Shown one piece after another: positions 48,545-58,081 of a stretch of DNA of 64,000 nucleotides; position 1 is the first letter of the stretch, and the number at the start of each line of letters is the position of its first letter. The notes beneath the pieces were generated by a model, which saw only the letters and a program-made list of their open reading frames with translations, did no database searches and had not been told where the DNA came from. The translations under genes were made by a program, and so were the position numbers. The stretch lies in assembly GCF_000428045.1 (NCBI RefSeq), contig NZ_ATZE01000003.1:58301-122300 (forward strand), written 5' to 3'. The DNA comes from Sedimenticola selenatireducens DSM 17993. GTDB lineage: Bacteria > Pseudomonadota > Gammaproteobacteria > Chromatiales > Chromatiaceae.

Positions 48545-49273
48545 GTGCCCGTGCGTATACTGATTATTCTGGCGGCGATTGTCGGTTTATATGTCGCGTA
48601 TCGCTGGTTTTTCAAACTACCCCCCAAAACCCGGCTGCAGGCGGCCGCGGTGACCCTCGGCATCCTGTTCATCGGACTGGCGGCAACCGGTCGCCTGAAC
48701 TGGGTGTTCGCACTGGTGGGCGCGTTATTGCCGTTTGCCCGACGTATGATTTCACTGCTGGGTTATCTGCCATTTATCCAGCGCATCTACAGGCAGTTCA
48801 AGAGCGGGCAAGCCGGCCCGGGACCATCTGCCGGACAGCAGTCAATCGTCGAAACCCGCTTTTTAAGAATGACCCTGGATCACGATACGGGAGAGATGAA
48901 CGGAAACGTGCTGGAAGGTGCCTTTGCCGGCAGGAGTTTGAACCAGCTCACGCTCGATCAACTCCTGGAACTGCTGACCGAGTGTACCCGGGAAGATGAA
49001 GAGTCCGCACAACTGTTGCGCGCCTATCTGGGCCGGGTCCATGGTGATGAGTGGCAACAGTCGCAAGCGGACTCCCAGGCAGCGGAGGTCTCCGGTGGGA
49101 TGACGCATCGCGAGGCGTATGAAATTCTTGGACTGGAAGAAGGTGCAGATGAGGAAGAGATCCGGGCGGCACACCGCAGCCTGATGCAGAAGCTCCATCC
49201 CGATCGCGGCGGCTCCACCTACCTCGCTTCAAAAATCAATCGGGCCAAGGAGGTTCTGCTGGGTAAACAGTAG
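48545..49273 (+). CDS. Membrane-anchored J-domain protein
   Basis: 242 residues. Two N-terminal TM helices (about 4-20 and 33-60), a linker, a middle helical region (about 100-165) resembling the DjlA/TerB spacer, and a C-terminal J domain with the HPD motif in QKLHPDRGGS. It would recruit DnaK to the inner membrane face. GTG start at 48545; another GTG at 48551 is possible. Confidence 0.82.
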   Translation: MPVRILIILAAIVGLYVAYRWFFKLPPKTRLQAAAVTLGILFIGLAATGRLNWVFALVGALLPFARRMISLLGYLPFIQRIYRQFKSGQAGPGPSAGQQSIVETRFLRMTLDHDTGEMNGNVLEGAFAGRSLNQLTLDQLLELLTECTREDEESAQLLRAYLGRVHGDEWQQSQADSQAAEVSGGMTHREAYEILGLEEGADEEEIRAAHRSLMQKLHPDRGGSTYLASKINRAKEVLLGKQ

Positions 49274-49582
49274 TACGCCAACGGCCCGGGTAAGTCAGAG
49301 TGCCGGAGGTTTGACAAGGCGGTCGTGTCATTTGTCCTGTTCAGCGACGGGTGGAGGAAAAATCCTGAATTGCCCTGTTGGCGAAACATTCGTGAGATAG
49401 ATATAGTCAACGAATTGAATCGTGAAGAAATCACCAAGAAAGTTGATATTTTGAAAATTTACACGGCTATTATATGGAAGGCACCCGCATGGGTATGTTG
49501 ATGACCAGTCGCTGGTCGTGGCTGGTCGGCACCGGATTGTCAGGATTCGGGTACTGCATTGAAATGCATCAAGGAGAATCAA
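49274..49582. other. Intergenic region before the SIMPL gene
   Basis: About 310 bp, AT-rich in its middle. A possible promoter TTGATA (49442-49447) with TATTAT 19 bp downstream is weak. No gene seen. Confidence 0.35.
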
Positions 49583-50302
49583 ATGCAAACAGCTGGTAAG
49601 GCCGGCGCCTTTATATTGGGTGCTTTTATATTCGTCGGATTGTCTGCTTTGGGTTATCTGTTAGGTAATGCCGCGATTGAATTCAAGCAGTACGACCGAA
49701 GTGTGACGGTTAAAGGATTGTCAGAACGTGAATATGACGCCAATATCGTCATCTGGCCCATTCAGTTCTCCGCAGCAGGAAATGATCTGGAAAGCCTGTA
49801 CGATTTACTCGAGGAAAATACTTCAAAAATCAGAAAGTTCCTTGTTACGAACGGGATTGGCGCAGAGGAAGTGACTTTTACATCACCAGCCATAACCGAT
49901 AAATCGGCGCAACAGTATGGTAATAATGCCAAGCCGGAGTTTCGTTATACAGCATTTCAAACGGTCACCGTTTATTCAAAAAATATCCACTCCGTACGAT
50001 CCCTAATGGGTTCATTATCAGCGCTTGGTAAGCAAGGTATTGTCTTTACCGGTGGCAACTACGAGTCACAGACAGAATACATCTTTACAAAGTTGAATGA
50101 AGTTAAGCCCGAGATGATTGAAGAGGCCACTACAAAGGCGCGAGAGGTTGCGGAGAAATTCGCATCAGATTCTCAAAGCCGATTGGGAAAAATCAAGAGA
50201 GCATCACAAGGACAGTTCAGCATAACTGCACGAGACAAGAACAACCCGCATATTAAGAAAGTTCGGGTGGTGTCCACAGTCGAATATTACTTATCGGATT
50301 AA
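49583..50302 (+). CDS. SIMPL-domain (DUF541) protein
   Basis: 239 residues. One N-terminal TM/signal anchor (about 5-30) and a periplasmic SIMPL domain with SVTVKGLSEREYDAN at its start and RVVSTVEYYL at its end. SIMPL proteins form periplasmic oligomers of uncertain role, with links to oxidative stress in E. coli YggE. The ATG at 49583 is 6 bases past AGGAG. Confidence 0.85.
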   Translation: MQTAGKAGAFILGAFIFVGLSALGYLLGNAAIEFKQYDRSVTVKGLSEREYDANIVIWPIQFSAAGNDLESLYDLLEENTSKIRKFLVTNGIGAEEVTFTSPAITDKSAQQYGNNAKPEFRYTAFQTVTVYSKNIHSVRSLMGSLSALGKQGIVFTGGNYESQTEYIFTKLNEVKPEMIEEATTKAREVAEKFASDSQSRLGKIKRASQGQFSITARDKNNPHIKKVRVVSTVEYYLSD

Positions 50303-50460
50303 GGATAGAAGGGCCTGTTCAAATGACGAACTTTCCGTCACCCATTAGTGTGCCGAGTAATGAGAAATATTGAAAACAGGTAAAATCACACGCAACGAAA
50401 TTTGTTTCTCTGCTGCCGCAGAGCAGTTAGGCATCAACCATAATAACCAGGGGGTTCATC

Positions 50461-51057
50461 TTGAATTGGGGTGAAATCATTTCGGCAGCGGTTACGCTGT
50501 TCCTGATTATGGACCCACTGGGTAATGTACCGGTATTTAATGCAGTGCTTTCCAAACTGGACCGGCGCCGCCGCACCGCAGTCGTTGCCCGCGAGTTGCT
50601 GATAGCACTGGTTGTCTTGCTGGGGTTTCTGTTTGCTGGTAACGCTATACTCGGATTTCTTGGGTTATCCCAGCCATCGTTGAGTATAGCGGGTGGTATT
50701 CTGCTCTTTATTATCTCCTTGCGGATGATCTTTCCGGGTCAGGCAACAGATGATGAGGCTGATTACGCTGATCCATTTATCGTGCCGCTTGCCGTTCCGC
50801 TGATTGCGGGACCGTCGACCATTGCCGTTCTGTTGCTCCTGAGTTCCAATCAGCCTGATCAGATCCTTGAATGGAGTATTGCACTGTTTCTTGCGTGGTT
50901 TGGGGTAACGATTTTACTCGTGATATCGCCTTATCTGCTTACCGTCATCGGCACCCGGGGGGCGCGGGCGCTGGAGCGCCTTATGGGCATGATTCTGGTT
51001 ATACTTGCCACGCAGATGCTTTTAAATGGAATACGGGATTTCGTTGAAAGCTTCTGA
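50461..51057 (+). CDS. MarC family membrane protein (YhgN-like)
   Basis: 198 residues with six predicted TM helices. FLIMDPLGNVPVF and PLAVPLIAGPSTIAVLL are the two family repeats. Start is TTG at 50461. MarC-family proteins were once linked to antibiotic resistance; that is not supported and the transported substrate is unknown. Confidence 0.88.
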   Translation: MNWGEIISAAVTLFLIMDPLGNVPVFNAVLSKLDRRRRTAVVARELLIALVVLLGFLFAGNAILGFLGLSQPSLSIAGGILLFIISLRMIFPGQATDDEADYADPFIVPLAVPLIAGPSTIAVLLLLSSNQPDQILEWSIALFLAWFGVTILLVISPYLLTVIGTRGARALERLMGMILVILATQMLLNGIRDFVESF

Positions 51058-51172
51058 GGAGACGTGGCCGGCTATCATTTCAACCATGGAGTGTTATAAA
51101 AACCTACACTGGTGTGTGAAATGTACATTTATTCGACACGATGACATACAACAATCGATCACAATCAAGACC

Positions 51173-51688
51173 ATGCCGGATAATGAAACAAGTAAACAAG
51201 AGAAAATTCGATTAGAGCATCAGGCGGCTAAGATTTTCATGCGCTGGTATGAACATGACACCGGCAAACCGATTCGGCACATCTGGCATAACCGGCCGAT
51301 AAAGCCCGATGTATCCTGTCAATTTGAAGGTGAGCGGCTGGATCTGGAAATTGCCCATCTTTATGGTACCGAGCAGGAGGCCATGAAAATTCTCGGCCGA
51401 AACCTGAGTGATAAAACCCGGCGGGAATTGCGCAAGTTGGAAAAGGAAACGAACCCTCACCATCGCCTGCTGAATGCACTTAACCGTATACTGAGTAATA
51501 AATCCACCAAACGCTATAAAACCAAACGGGTGTGGCTGGTTATCCGCAATGCCCATCCGTCATGGCATTCGGATGACATCACAGCATTACATCATCATAT
51601 TGACGTGCCTGTGGATCATCCGTTCGAGCAAATTTGGATCGTTGGCGATTTCGCGGGAAAGAGCGGTATTGTACAGTTGTATCCTTAG
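51173..51688 (+). CDS. Hypothetical protein, possible PD-(D/E)xK nuclease-like fold
   Basis: 171 residues starting MPDNETSKQEKIRLEHQAAK. Features I can see: RPIKPDVSCQFEGERLDLEIAHLY, split as a P-D then an L-D-L-E-I pair of strands, followed by KRVWLVIRNAHP. A P-D-...-D/E-x-K-like succession on neighbouring strands suggests a restriction-endonuclease-like fold, but a clear lysine is missing (E-I-A instead of E-x-K). Upstream in-frame codons back to 51026 overlap marC and are less likely. Function unknown. Confidence 0.6.
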   Translation: MPDNETSKQEKIRLEHQAAKIFMRWYEHDTGKPIRHIWHNRPIKPDVSCQFEGERLDLEIAHLYGTEQEAMKILGRNLSDKTRRELRKLEKETNPHHRLLNALNRILSNKSTKRYKTKRVWLVIRNAHPSWHSDDITALHHHIDVPVDHPFEQIWIVGDFAGKSGIVQLYP

Positions 51689-51926
51689 TGAACAGGCTAA
51701 CTATTCATTCAGGGATTAGCGGAACAGATATATCTATCATGCACAGTTGTTCTAGTTGTAAGATCAAGAAAACATTAACGGCTGACTCTTGTCAGCCAAT
51801 GGCTGGGGATGCCTCCTAAAAGAGCAGCAATGTACCAAGTGGAAATCCGCCCTATTGCCGAATAATTCAGCATCGGAAGCAGGCTGATGCACTGTCTGCG
51901 TCATTTATCTGCCGGGAATACAGCGC

Positions 51927-53261
51927 ATGCCTAAATATCAACCGTTCAAACTGCTACCGTTTTTTTCTGTAACCAGTTTGCTGGGTATTGTTGTCGCCGC
52001 AGCACTGGTGACGCTGCTGTACCGCCAGACCGCCATAGCAGAGCTGGTGGACCTGGGGGAACAACAAAATATTGGTCTGGCGCAGACTGCACTCAATTCG
52101 GTGCATGAACAGCTCGCCCTGTTTCTGCGTCGTGCCAACACGGGGTCGCAGGCCACCGATACCGAGATAGAGACACTGGAGGCGAAGCTGAAAGCCGTTC
52201 TGCGCAATACCAGCGTGGTGCGAATCAAAGTCTACAACCAGGCCGGAATCGTCGTGTTTTCCACCAAGCGGAGCCAGATAGGCCGAGATCAGAGTGACAA
52301 TCCCGCTTTTGTTGTGGCACGGGGTGGGGATATTACCAGTAAGCTTATCTTCCGTGACCACTTCAATTTCTTCGATCAGGAAACGGAAGAGGACAATCTG
52401 ATTCAGACCTATATGCCAGTAGGCCGGGACTCGGAAGCTGCGGAAATCGGGGTGTTCGAAATCTATACCGATGTCAATCCGCTGGTGGCTGATATCTCGC
52501 ATATGGAGGTGCTGATTGTTATCGGCACCGGGACGATCTTTTTACTTCTGTATGCCCTGTTGTTGACCGTGGTGCATCGTGCCGGTCGTATTATCGCGCG
52601 TCAGCAACTCACTATTGCCGAGCGTAATAAAACCCTTGAATTGCTCTCTGCCCAGTTGCTCGATGCACAGGAGACTGAACGCAAGCGGGTTGCGATCGAA
52701 CTGCACGAGGGAATAGCGCAGACCCTGTCCGCCATCAAGTTTCATCTTGAAATCGCCGAGCAGTCAGCGGCCAACGGTGATGAGGGGCAGGCCATGAAAC
52801 TTGATGGGCTGGTGAAGGTAATACAGGGCACGATTCAGGAAGTGCGCACCATGGCGATGCAGTTGCGTCCGCCCAGCCTGGATGATCTGGGGATTGGAGC
52901 TACCCTTAGCTGGCTGTCGCGCCAGCTGTCGGAGATCTATCCGGAAATTTCCGTCGAGGCGCAGGTAACCGTTGACGAGGAGAGGATACCGAGACAACTT
53001 CGGGTGGTTGTGTATCGCACGGTGCAGGAAGCACTGGCGGCGATGACCCGATGCAACGTGCCACGGACGATACAACTGGTATTGCGTGAATCCGGTGCGC
53101 TATTGCGGCTGGAGATTACCGACTCCGCCATGTCCGCAACTGCGCCACTGGAACCGGATCTGTCGATAGCCAGCCAGCGTATTCTGATGTCCGGTGGTGT
53201 GTTTACCGTACAGGCAAACCCATCCGGCGGCGCCGTTCTGAGTGCCGAATGGGACCTCTGA
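51927..53261 (+). CDS. Sensor histidine kinase (HisKA_3 type) with degenerate ATPase domain
   Basis: 444 residues. TM1 (about 12-33), an extracytoplasmic Cache-like sensor (about 35-185), TM2 (about 190-215), and the dimerisation/phosphoacceptor helix ERKRVAIELHEGIAQTLSAI with the His intact but Glu instead of the usual Asp after it. The ATP-binding part is eroded: the N box reads VQEALAAMTRC without Asn, and G1 reads ITDSAMSATAP without D-x-G-x-G. The last strand is preserved. No response regulator is adjacent. It may be a pseudo-kinase or signalling scaffold. Confidence 0.82.
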   Translation: MPKYQPFKLLPFFSVTSLLGIVVAAALVTLLYRQTAIAELVDLGEQQNIGLAQTALNSVHEQLALFLRRANTGSQATDTEIETLEAKLKAVLRNTSVVRIKVYNQAGIVVFSTKRSQIGRDQSDNPAFVVARGGDITSKLIFRDHFNFFDQETEEDNLIQTYMPVGRDSEAAEIGVFEIYTDVNPLVADISHMEVLIVIGTGTIFLLLYALLLTVVHRAGRIIARQQLTIAERNKTLELLSAQLLDAQETERKRVAIELHEGIAQTLSAIKFHLEIAEQSAANGDEGQAMKLDGLVKVIQGTIQEVRTMAMQLRPPSLDDLGIGATLSWLSRQLSEIYPEISVEAQVTVDEERIPRQLRVVVYRTVQEALAAMTRCNVPRTIQLVLRESGALLRLEITDSAMSATAPLEPDLSIASQRILMSGGVFTVQANPSGGAVLSAEWDL

Positions 53262-53332
53262 TACCAGCGCCATTGAATATTCCGGCGTTGCGCGGGAGAC
53301 GGTAGCAGTTTGGCAGTCACGGGAGTACCCAT

Positions 53333-53695
53333 ATGTCTCTTGAAAAACAGCTATCGCACTCGATGGAGATCCTTTCCACGCCGGATGAATTTCAGCAACG
53401 GAAGCAGGCTGGCGCACTGTTGGTCCTGTTCGGTGGTGCCCATTGCGGCGTCTGTCAGGCGATCAAACCAAAGATTGAACAGCTCGTATCCGAGCGTTTT
53501 CCGGAAATTTTACTGGCGTATATTGATTGTGAGCAGAGCCCGGAGATCTGCGCTCAGGAAGGGGTATTCAGTCTGCCGGTGCTGAAGCTGTTTATTGACG
53601 GGCAGATACACCTGGAGCTGGCGCGGAATTTTAGTTTCCTGGAACTTCGCTCGCGGATCGAACGCCTTTATGAGTTGTGGATGACAACCCGATAG
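53333..53695 (+). CDS. Thioredoxin-family protein
   Basis: 120 residues, no signal peptide. Active site CGVC in LVLFGGAHCGVCQAIKP and the cis-Pro loop FSLPVLKLF. Cytoplasmic thiol-disulfide reductase or substrate-specific thioredoxin. The motif CGVC is unlike the CGPC of general thioredoxins. 71 bp after the kinase gene; a functional link is not evident. Confidence 0.85.
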   Translation: MSLEKQLSHSMEILSTPDEFQQRKQAGALLVLFGGAHCGVCQAIKPKIEQLVSERFPEILLAYIDCEQSPEICAQEGVFSLPVLKLFIDGQIHLELARNFSFLELRSRIERLYELWMTTR

Positions 53696-53828
53696 AGTGC
53701 CAGCGTTTGGTTCGGGTTGCAGTGTCATCGGGAGCGCCGGGGGTGGAGCTGCTAAACTCAGGGATAACTCCGTACATTCAGCAAGAACAAGGCCGCAATG
53801 GCTTTGCCCGTGCGCGTGTGGGTATGGC

Positions 53829-54494
53829 ATGACATCAGAAACTCAATTATCGATCCGATCCACCCGGCGGATACGCATTGTCAAGGTCAGCCTGCTCTTT
53901 GTAATACTGATTGTACTTCACTTCACCGGCGAGTGGCTGGAGGAGTGGATCGATCAGCAGATTATTCCCCAACACGGGCAGCTGCTTGATCTGTTAATGC
54001 TGGGGGTTGTGCTGATCTATATTCTATTGATGGCGGCACCATTCATGCCGGGTATCGAGATTGGTCTTGGCCTGATGATGCTGTTTGGCAGTAAAGGGGC
54101 TGCGCTGGTTTATCTCTCGACCTTGGCAGCGTTGTCGATCAGTTACCTCGTGGGGCGGCGTATCCCGCCCGGGCTAGTGTGTCGATTTCTTCAGTGGCTC
54201 CACCTCGACAGGGCGTGCGCGCTGGTGCGGCAGCTGGAACCCCTGCGCCGCGCTGAGCGTCTCAAACTGCTGCAGGATAGACTGCCGGACAAGGTGGCGC
54301 TGTTTCTGGTTAATCATCGTTATCTGACTATTGCAGTGGCTCTGAATATGCCGGGAAATGCGCTGATTGGTGGTGGCGGTGGGATCGGTCTGTTGGTGGG
54401 GATGAGCAGGATTATCCCCTATTGGGGTTATCTCATGTTGTTGGTCGTGGCGGTCGCCCCCGTTCCTCTATGGTTCTATCTCAATGGTGGATAG
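53829..54494 (+). CDS. Multi-pass membrane protein, possibly VTT/DedA-related
   Basis: 221 residues with five or so TM helices. LGLMMLFGSKGAALVYLSTLAALSI followed by YLVGRRIP, and a late ALNMPGNALIGGGGGIGLL, are reminiscent of SNARE-associated/VTT (DedA-superfamily) proteins. I start at the ATG 53829; the frame is open back to 53697 but the extra residues look random. Confident as a membrane protein, tentative on family. Confidence 0.7.
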   Translation: MTSETQLSIRSTRRIRIVKVSLLFVILIVLHFTGEWLEEWIDQQIIPQHGQLLDLLMLGVVLIYILLMAAPFMPGIEIGLGLMMLFGSKGAALVYLSTLAALSISYLVGRRIPPGLVCRFLQWLHLDRACALVRQLEPLRRAERLKLLQDRLPDKVALFLVNHRYLTIAVALNMPGNALIGGGGGIGLLVGMSRIIPYWGYLMLLVVAVAPVPLWFYLNGG

Positions 54495-54672
54495 CGCCTG
54501 CTTTGGTATCAGCTTCCACATTAGAGATTTCTGCAGTTTTCCGGTGGTGGCTGTTTCCGGTGCATCAATACTCGTGGTTTAAGCAGGAGTGGCAATAAGC
54601 CGACGAGAAACCCGGCGTGCATCTTTTGAACCCAAGCACATAGCTCGCGGCTGATGGTGAGATCGGCTCTGT

Positions 54673-55254
54673 TCAGAACGTTTGAACAATCGGTGCTACG
54701 CCGAATAGCCAGCCGTGCAGCCAGAAAAGGAAGCTGACGTAGAGTGCCAGACCGGCCAGTAGGGCGATGAGATCATTCCAGGCGGAGGGCGGTGCTCCCA
54801 GGAGCGGGCGCTGCACCCGCTGCCGCATGGAGAGCCGGTCGGCGATTGCCCAGATTAGAAAACAGCCGAACAGCAGCAGACTCGCCAGGGTGCCGGTGAC
54901 CAACAGGTGAGCCAGGGCCCAGAGCAGGGTCGCCAGCAACATGGGGTGTTTGACGGCCGCGCCGATGCGGCCGGGAAAATAGGTGGCGACCAGTAGCGGG
55001 AACACCGGCAGCATCAGCAGCAGATTCGCCGACCGGGCCCAGGGTGGTGGCGTGTACAGTGGGACCGGCGTCTGCTGCGCCAGGCCATAGCCCCAGACGA
55101 TAAACACCAACCCGGCCAGTGCCACCAGGCCATAAAGTCCCTGCCAAACCGTCTCCCCAAGCTGCGCGGCCATGCGGTTGCGCCAGGGCTCGTTGATTAT
55201 CGAGATCGAATGGCTGATGAAGAAAAGCGCGAGTCCGGCAATCAGCAGCGTCAT
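54673..55254 (-). CDS. NnrU family membrane protein
   Basis: 193 residues with about six TM helices; FFISHSISIINEPWRNRMAA at the N-terminus and the GAAVKHPMLLATLLWALAHL heme/zinc-type His-containing block identify NnrU. NnrU is associated with nitric oxide/nitrite metabolism in denitrifiers, with no proven biochemical activity. Stands alone here. Confidence 0.9.
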   Translation of the reverse strand: MTLLIAGLALFFISHSISIINEPWRNRMAAQLGETVWQGLYGLVALAGLVFIVWGYGLAQQTPVPLYTPPPWARSANLLLMLPVFPLLVATYFPGRIGAAVKHPMLLATLLWALAHLLVTGTLASLLLFGCFLIWAIADRLSMRQRVQRPLLGAPPSAWNDLIALLAGLALYVSFLFWLHGWLFGVAPIVQTF

Positions 55255-55422
55255 GGGATAAACCTCAGCAAGAATACAGTTATTAACTCTAGCAGCTCGT
55301 CGGCGTAGGGCCAGTGTGGCGTTTGTCTGGTGAGACCACGCCTGTCGCCTGCGGCAGGGCTGTTTGCGGGAGAGATCTATACTCTGAAGAGATTATCAGT
55401 TCGTTAGAATGGAGGTGTGGCT

Positions 55423-56394
55423 ATGTTCCCGCGACAAGTGGTCAATGTGGTGGTGCTGTTGGTGCTCACCCTGTTGGCGATGGCGGCAGCCGGGGCGGAG
55501 GTGGAGGAGTTCATACTGCCGGATGGGGATCACCCGCACGACGTGGCCCCGGCGGCGGATGGCGGGGCTTGGTACACCGCCCAGCGCGCCGGAGCCCTGG
55601 GCTGGCTCGATCCGGCCAGTGGGGCTACCCGACATATCCCCCTGGGCAATGGGTCGAGCCCCCACGGTGTTATCGTCGGCCCTGATGGCGCCCCCTGGAT
55701 CACCGACTCGGGACTCAATGCCATTGTTCGGGTCGACCCCCAGACCGATCGGGTCCAGCGCTTCGCGCCGCCCTCCGGGACACCTTATATGAATTTGAAT
55801 ACCGCCACCTTCGATCCGCGGGGGATTCTCTGGTTCACTGGCCAGGCCGGTTACTATGGTCGCCTCGATCCGGCCAACGGAGAGATGAAGGTATTCGAGG
55901 CGCCACGCGGGCGCGGACCCTATGGCATCTGCACTGGAGCGGATGGCAAAGTCTACTACGCCTCGCTTGCCGGCTCGCACATCGCCCGGGTTGACCCCGA
56001 TACGGGGGCGGCGGAGGTGATAGAGCCGCCGACACCGGGACAGGGAGCGCGGCGGGTCTGGGGCGACTCGAAAGGTCACATCTGGGTCAGTGAATGGAAC
56101 GCGGGTCAGCTCGGGCGTTATCACACCGCCACCGGGCAGTGGCGCGAGTGGCGGCTCCCCGGTGACCGCCCGCGGGCCTATGCGGTCTATATCGATGTGG
56201 TGGACCGGGTGTGGCTGTCCGATTTCGGTGGCGATGCCATATGGCGCTTTGATCCGGATGGTGAGAATTTCACCCGGTTTAGTCTGCCGAGTGCGAATGC
56301 CTCGGTACGTCAGATCCACGGCCGCGAGGGAGAGGTCTGGCTGCCACAATCGGCCAATGACAAGCTGGCGGTGATTCGCACTGCTACCGAGTAA
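55423..56394 (+). CDS. Secreted beta-propeller protein (virginiamycin B lyase-like fold)
   Basis: 323 residues. Signal peptide (about 1-24, ending AAAGAE) and repeated blades of the pattern PxGxxxDxxGxxWxTD, for example GPDGAPWITDSGLNAIVRVD and DSKGHIWVSEWN. These match the Vgb/SMP-30-like propeller family. The signal peptide and context argue against an antibiotic-degrading role. ATG at 55423 lies 6 bases past GGAGGT; a GTG at 55417 abuts that site. Confidence 0.8.
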   Translation: MFPRQVVNVVVLLVLTLLAMAAAGAEVEEFILPDGDHPHDVAPAADGGAWYTAQRAGALGWLDPASGATRHIPLGNGSSPHGVIVGPDGAPWITDSGLNAIVRVDPQTDRVQRFAPPSGTPYMNLNTATFDPRGILWFTGQAGYYGRLDPANGEMKVFEAPRGRGPYGICTGADGKVYYASLAGSHIARVDPDTGAAEVIEPPTPGQGARRVWGDSKGHIWVSEWNAGQLGRYHTATGQWREWRLPGDRPRAYAVYIDVVDRVWLSDFGGDAIWRFDPDGENFTRFSLPSANASVRQIHGREGEVWLPQSANDKLAVIRTATE

Positions 56395-56425
56395 GGGTTG
56401 GAATGCGACGGGCTGTATCGACACC

Positions 56426-56629
56426 ATGAATACCCTTGCGGTGGATGAACTGGAGCGGCGTAAGCGGGTGTTCACCCGGCCGGTGCTGAAGTTGTTCATC
56501 GAGGGTGAGCGGCAGATCTATCGTCGCTACGGCCTGTGGCCGGCGTCACGGGATGAGATGCAGCCCGGGAAAAAGGAAACGGGCGCCTCCCTGCGCCCTT
56601 TGCCTACCCCGTTTGCCCACCTGGTTTAG
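56426..56629 (+). CDS. Possible small protein, unknown
   Basis: 67 codons starting [20 protein letters not shown]. The first 40 residues look protein-like (basic, amphipathic), but the last third runs through the terminator of the convergent gor gene, so the true gene may be shorter or absent. No clear ribosome site. Confidence 0.3.
   Translation: MNTLAVDELERRKRVFTRPVLKLFIEGERQIYRRYGLWPASRDEMQPGKKETGASLRPLPTPFAHLV
56569..56598 (-). terminator. Terminator of the gor operon
   Basis: On the minus strand GGGCGC, AGGGAG loop, GCGCCC, then GTTTCCTTTTT. About 30 bp past the gor stop. Confidence 0.75.
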
Positions 56630-58017
56630 CTGGCCTCCCGCCACTCCACCCCGGCTTCCCGCTGCACCGGCTCTTTCAGCGTCACCAGCTCCTCGGCGCT
56701 GGTGGGGTGGATCGCCATGGTGGCGTCGAAGTCGGCCTTGGTGGCCCCCATCTTCACCGCTACCGCGAAACCCTGCAGCATCTCGTCCGCGTTGTCGCCG
56801 ATAATGTGAATGCCCACCACCCGCTCATCCTCGCCGGCACACACCAGCTTCATGGCGGTAGTGTGCTCCTGCGCGGAGAGGGCGTGGCGCATGGGGGTGA
56901 AGCGGCTCTCATAGACCGTCACCTGGCTGTAGCGCTGTCGAGCGTCGGGTTCACCGAGCCCGATCGTGGCCACCGGCGGGTGGGCGAATACCACGCTGGG
57001 GATGTTGTCGTAGTCCACCCGGCTCTCGGGCCGGCCCGCGAACAGGCGTTCGGCCAGCTTGCGCCCGGCAGCGATGGCCACCGGGGTCAGGGCCATGCGC
57101 CCGGTGATGTCGCCGATGGCATGGATGCCGGGCACGTTGGTGTTCTCGAACCCGTCCACCGGGATGAACCCGCCCCGCTCCGCCTTGACGCCGGCCGCCG
57201 CCAGGTCGAGATTGCCGGTGTTGGCCGCGCGGCCCACCGCCCAGATCACCTGGTCGAAACCGCGCAGGGCCTGGTCCCCTTCGCCGTAGAGGGCGATGCC
57301 GTCATTGCAGCGCTCCAGGGCGTTGACCTGGAAACCGGTGTGGACCGAGATCCCCTGCCGGTTCATCTCACGGGTCAGCACCTCGCTGATCATGGGGTCG
57401 AAGCGCTCCATCAACTGCGTTTCCAGGGCCACGATAGAGACCTTTGAGCCGAGCGCCCGCAGCAGGCCGCCCAGCTCCACCGCGATGTAGCTGCCGCCGA
57501 TCACTGCCACCCGCCGCGGCAGCTCCTCAAGCTGGAAGAAGCCGTCCGAGGTGATGCCGAGCTCGGCCCCGGGCAGGGACGGTACGATCGGCTTGCCGCC
57601 GGTGGCGATCACGATATGGGGGGCGCTGTACCGCTCACCGTCCACCTCCACGGATTCAGCGTCGACGAAGCGGGCGAAACCCTGGATCCGGTCGATGCCG
57701 CTCTGCTCCACGTGGCCGTCCCAGTAACGGTTGATGTTGGCGATGTACTGCTCGCGGCCTTCCACCAGCTTCTGCCAGTCGGTGGCGGTGCGCCGGGCCG
57801 GAATGCCAAAGTCGACGGCGTCGTCCACTGCGTGGGCCAGCTGGGCGGCGTACCACATCACCTTCTTCGGCACGCAGCCGTTGTTGACGCAGGTGCCGCC
57901 GATGCGGTGTCCCTCTATCAGGGCCACCCGCTTGCCGAGCTGGGCGGCCCGCTCGGCGACCGCGAGACCGCCGCTGCCGCCACCGATGGCGATCAGGTCG
58001 TAATCCTGTCTGTTCAT
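56626..58017 (-). CDS. gor: Glutathione-disulfide reductase
   Basis: 463 residues. FAD motif [16 protein letters not shown], redox-active disulfide in [21 protein letters not shown]-binding [15 protein letters not shown], and the C-terminal catalytic His in [13 protein letters not shown]. The start at 58017 ([14 protein letters not shown]) removes an artefactual 42-residue extension. Supplies GSH for the glutaredoxin domain of the upstream peroxiredoxin fusion in the same operon. Confidence 0.96.
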   Translation of the reverse strand: MNRQDYDLIAIGGGSGGLAVAERAAQLGKRVALIEGHRIGGTCVNNGCVPKKVMWYAAQLAHAVDDAVDFGIPARRTATDWQKLVEGREQYIANINRYWDGHVEQSGIDRIQGFARFVDAESVEVDGERYSAPHIVIATGGKPIVPSLPGAELGITSDGFFQLEELPRRVAVIGGSYIAVELGGLLRALGSKVSIVALETQLMERFDPMISEVLTREMNRQGISVHTGFQVNALERCNDGIALYGEGDQALRGFDQVIWAVGRAANTGNLDLAAAGVKAERGGFIPVDGFENTNVPGIHAIGDITGRMALTPVAIAAGRKLAERLFAGRPESRVDYDNIPSVVFAHPPVATIGLGEPDARQRYSQVTVYESRFTPMRHALSAQEHTTAMKLVCAGEDERVVGIHIIGDNADEMLQGFAVAVKMGATKADFDATMAIHPTSAEELVTLKEPVQREAGVEWREAS

Positions 58018-58081
58018 GGCGAGTTCCTTGATAGTCTGATGAGGGGGGCGGCCCGTCAGTCGGGCCACCCCGGGGTTGTTG

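Noticed and set aside
50461..51057. Multiple antibiotic resistance protein (MarC)
   Set aside because: Name is historical; membership of the MarC family does not imply resistance.
55423..56394. Virginiamycin/streptogramin resistance enzyme
   Set aside because: Only the beta-propeller fold is supported; a signal peptide and lack of clear catalytic alignment argue against a resistance role.
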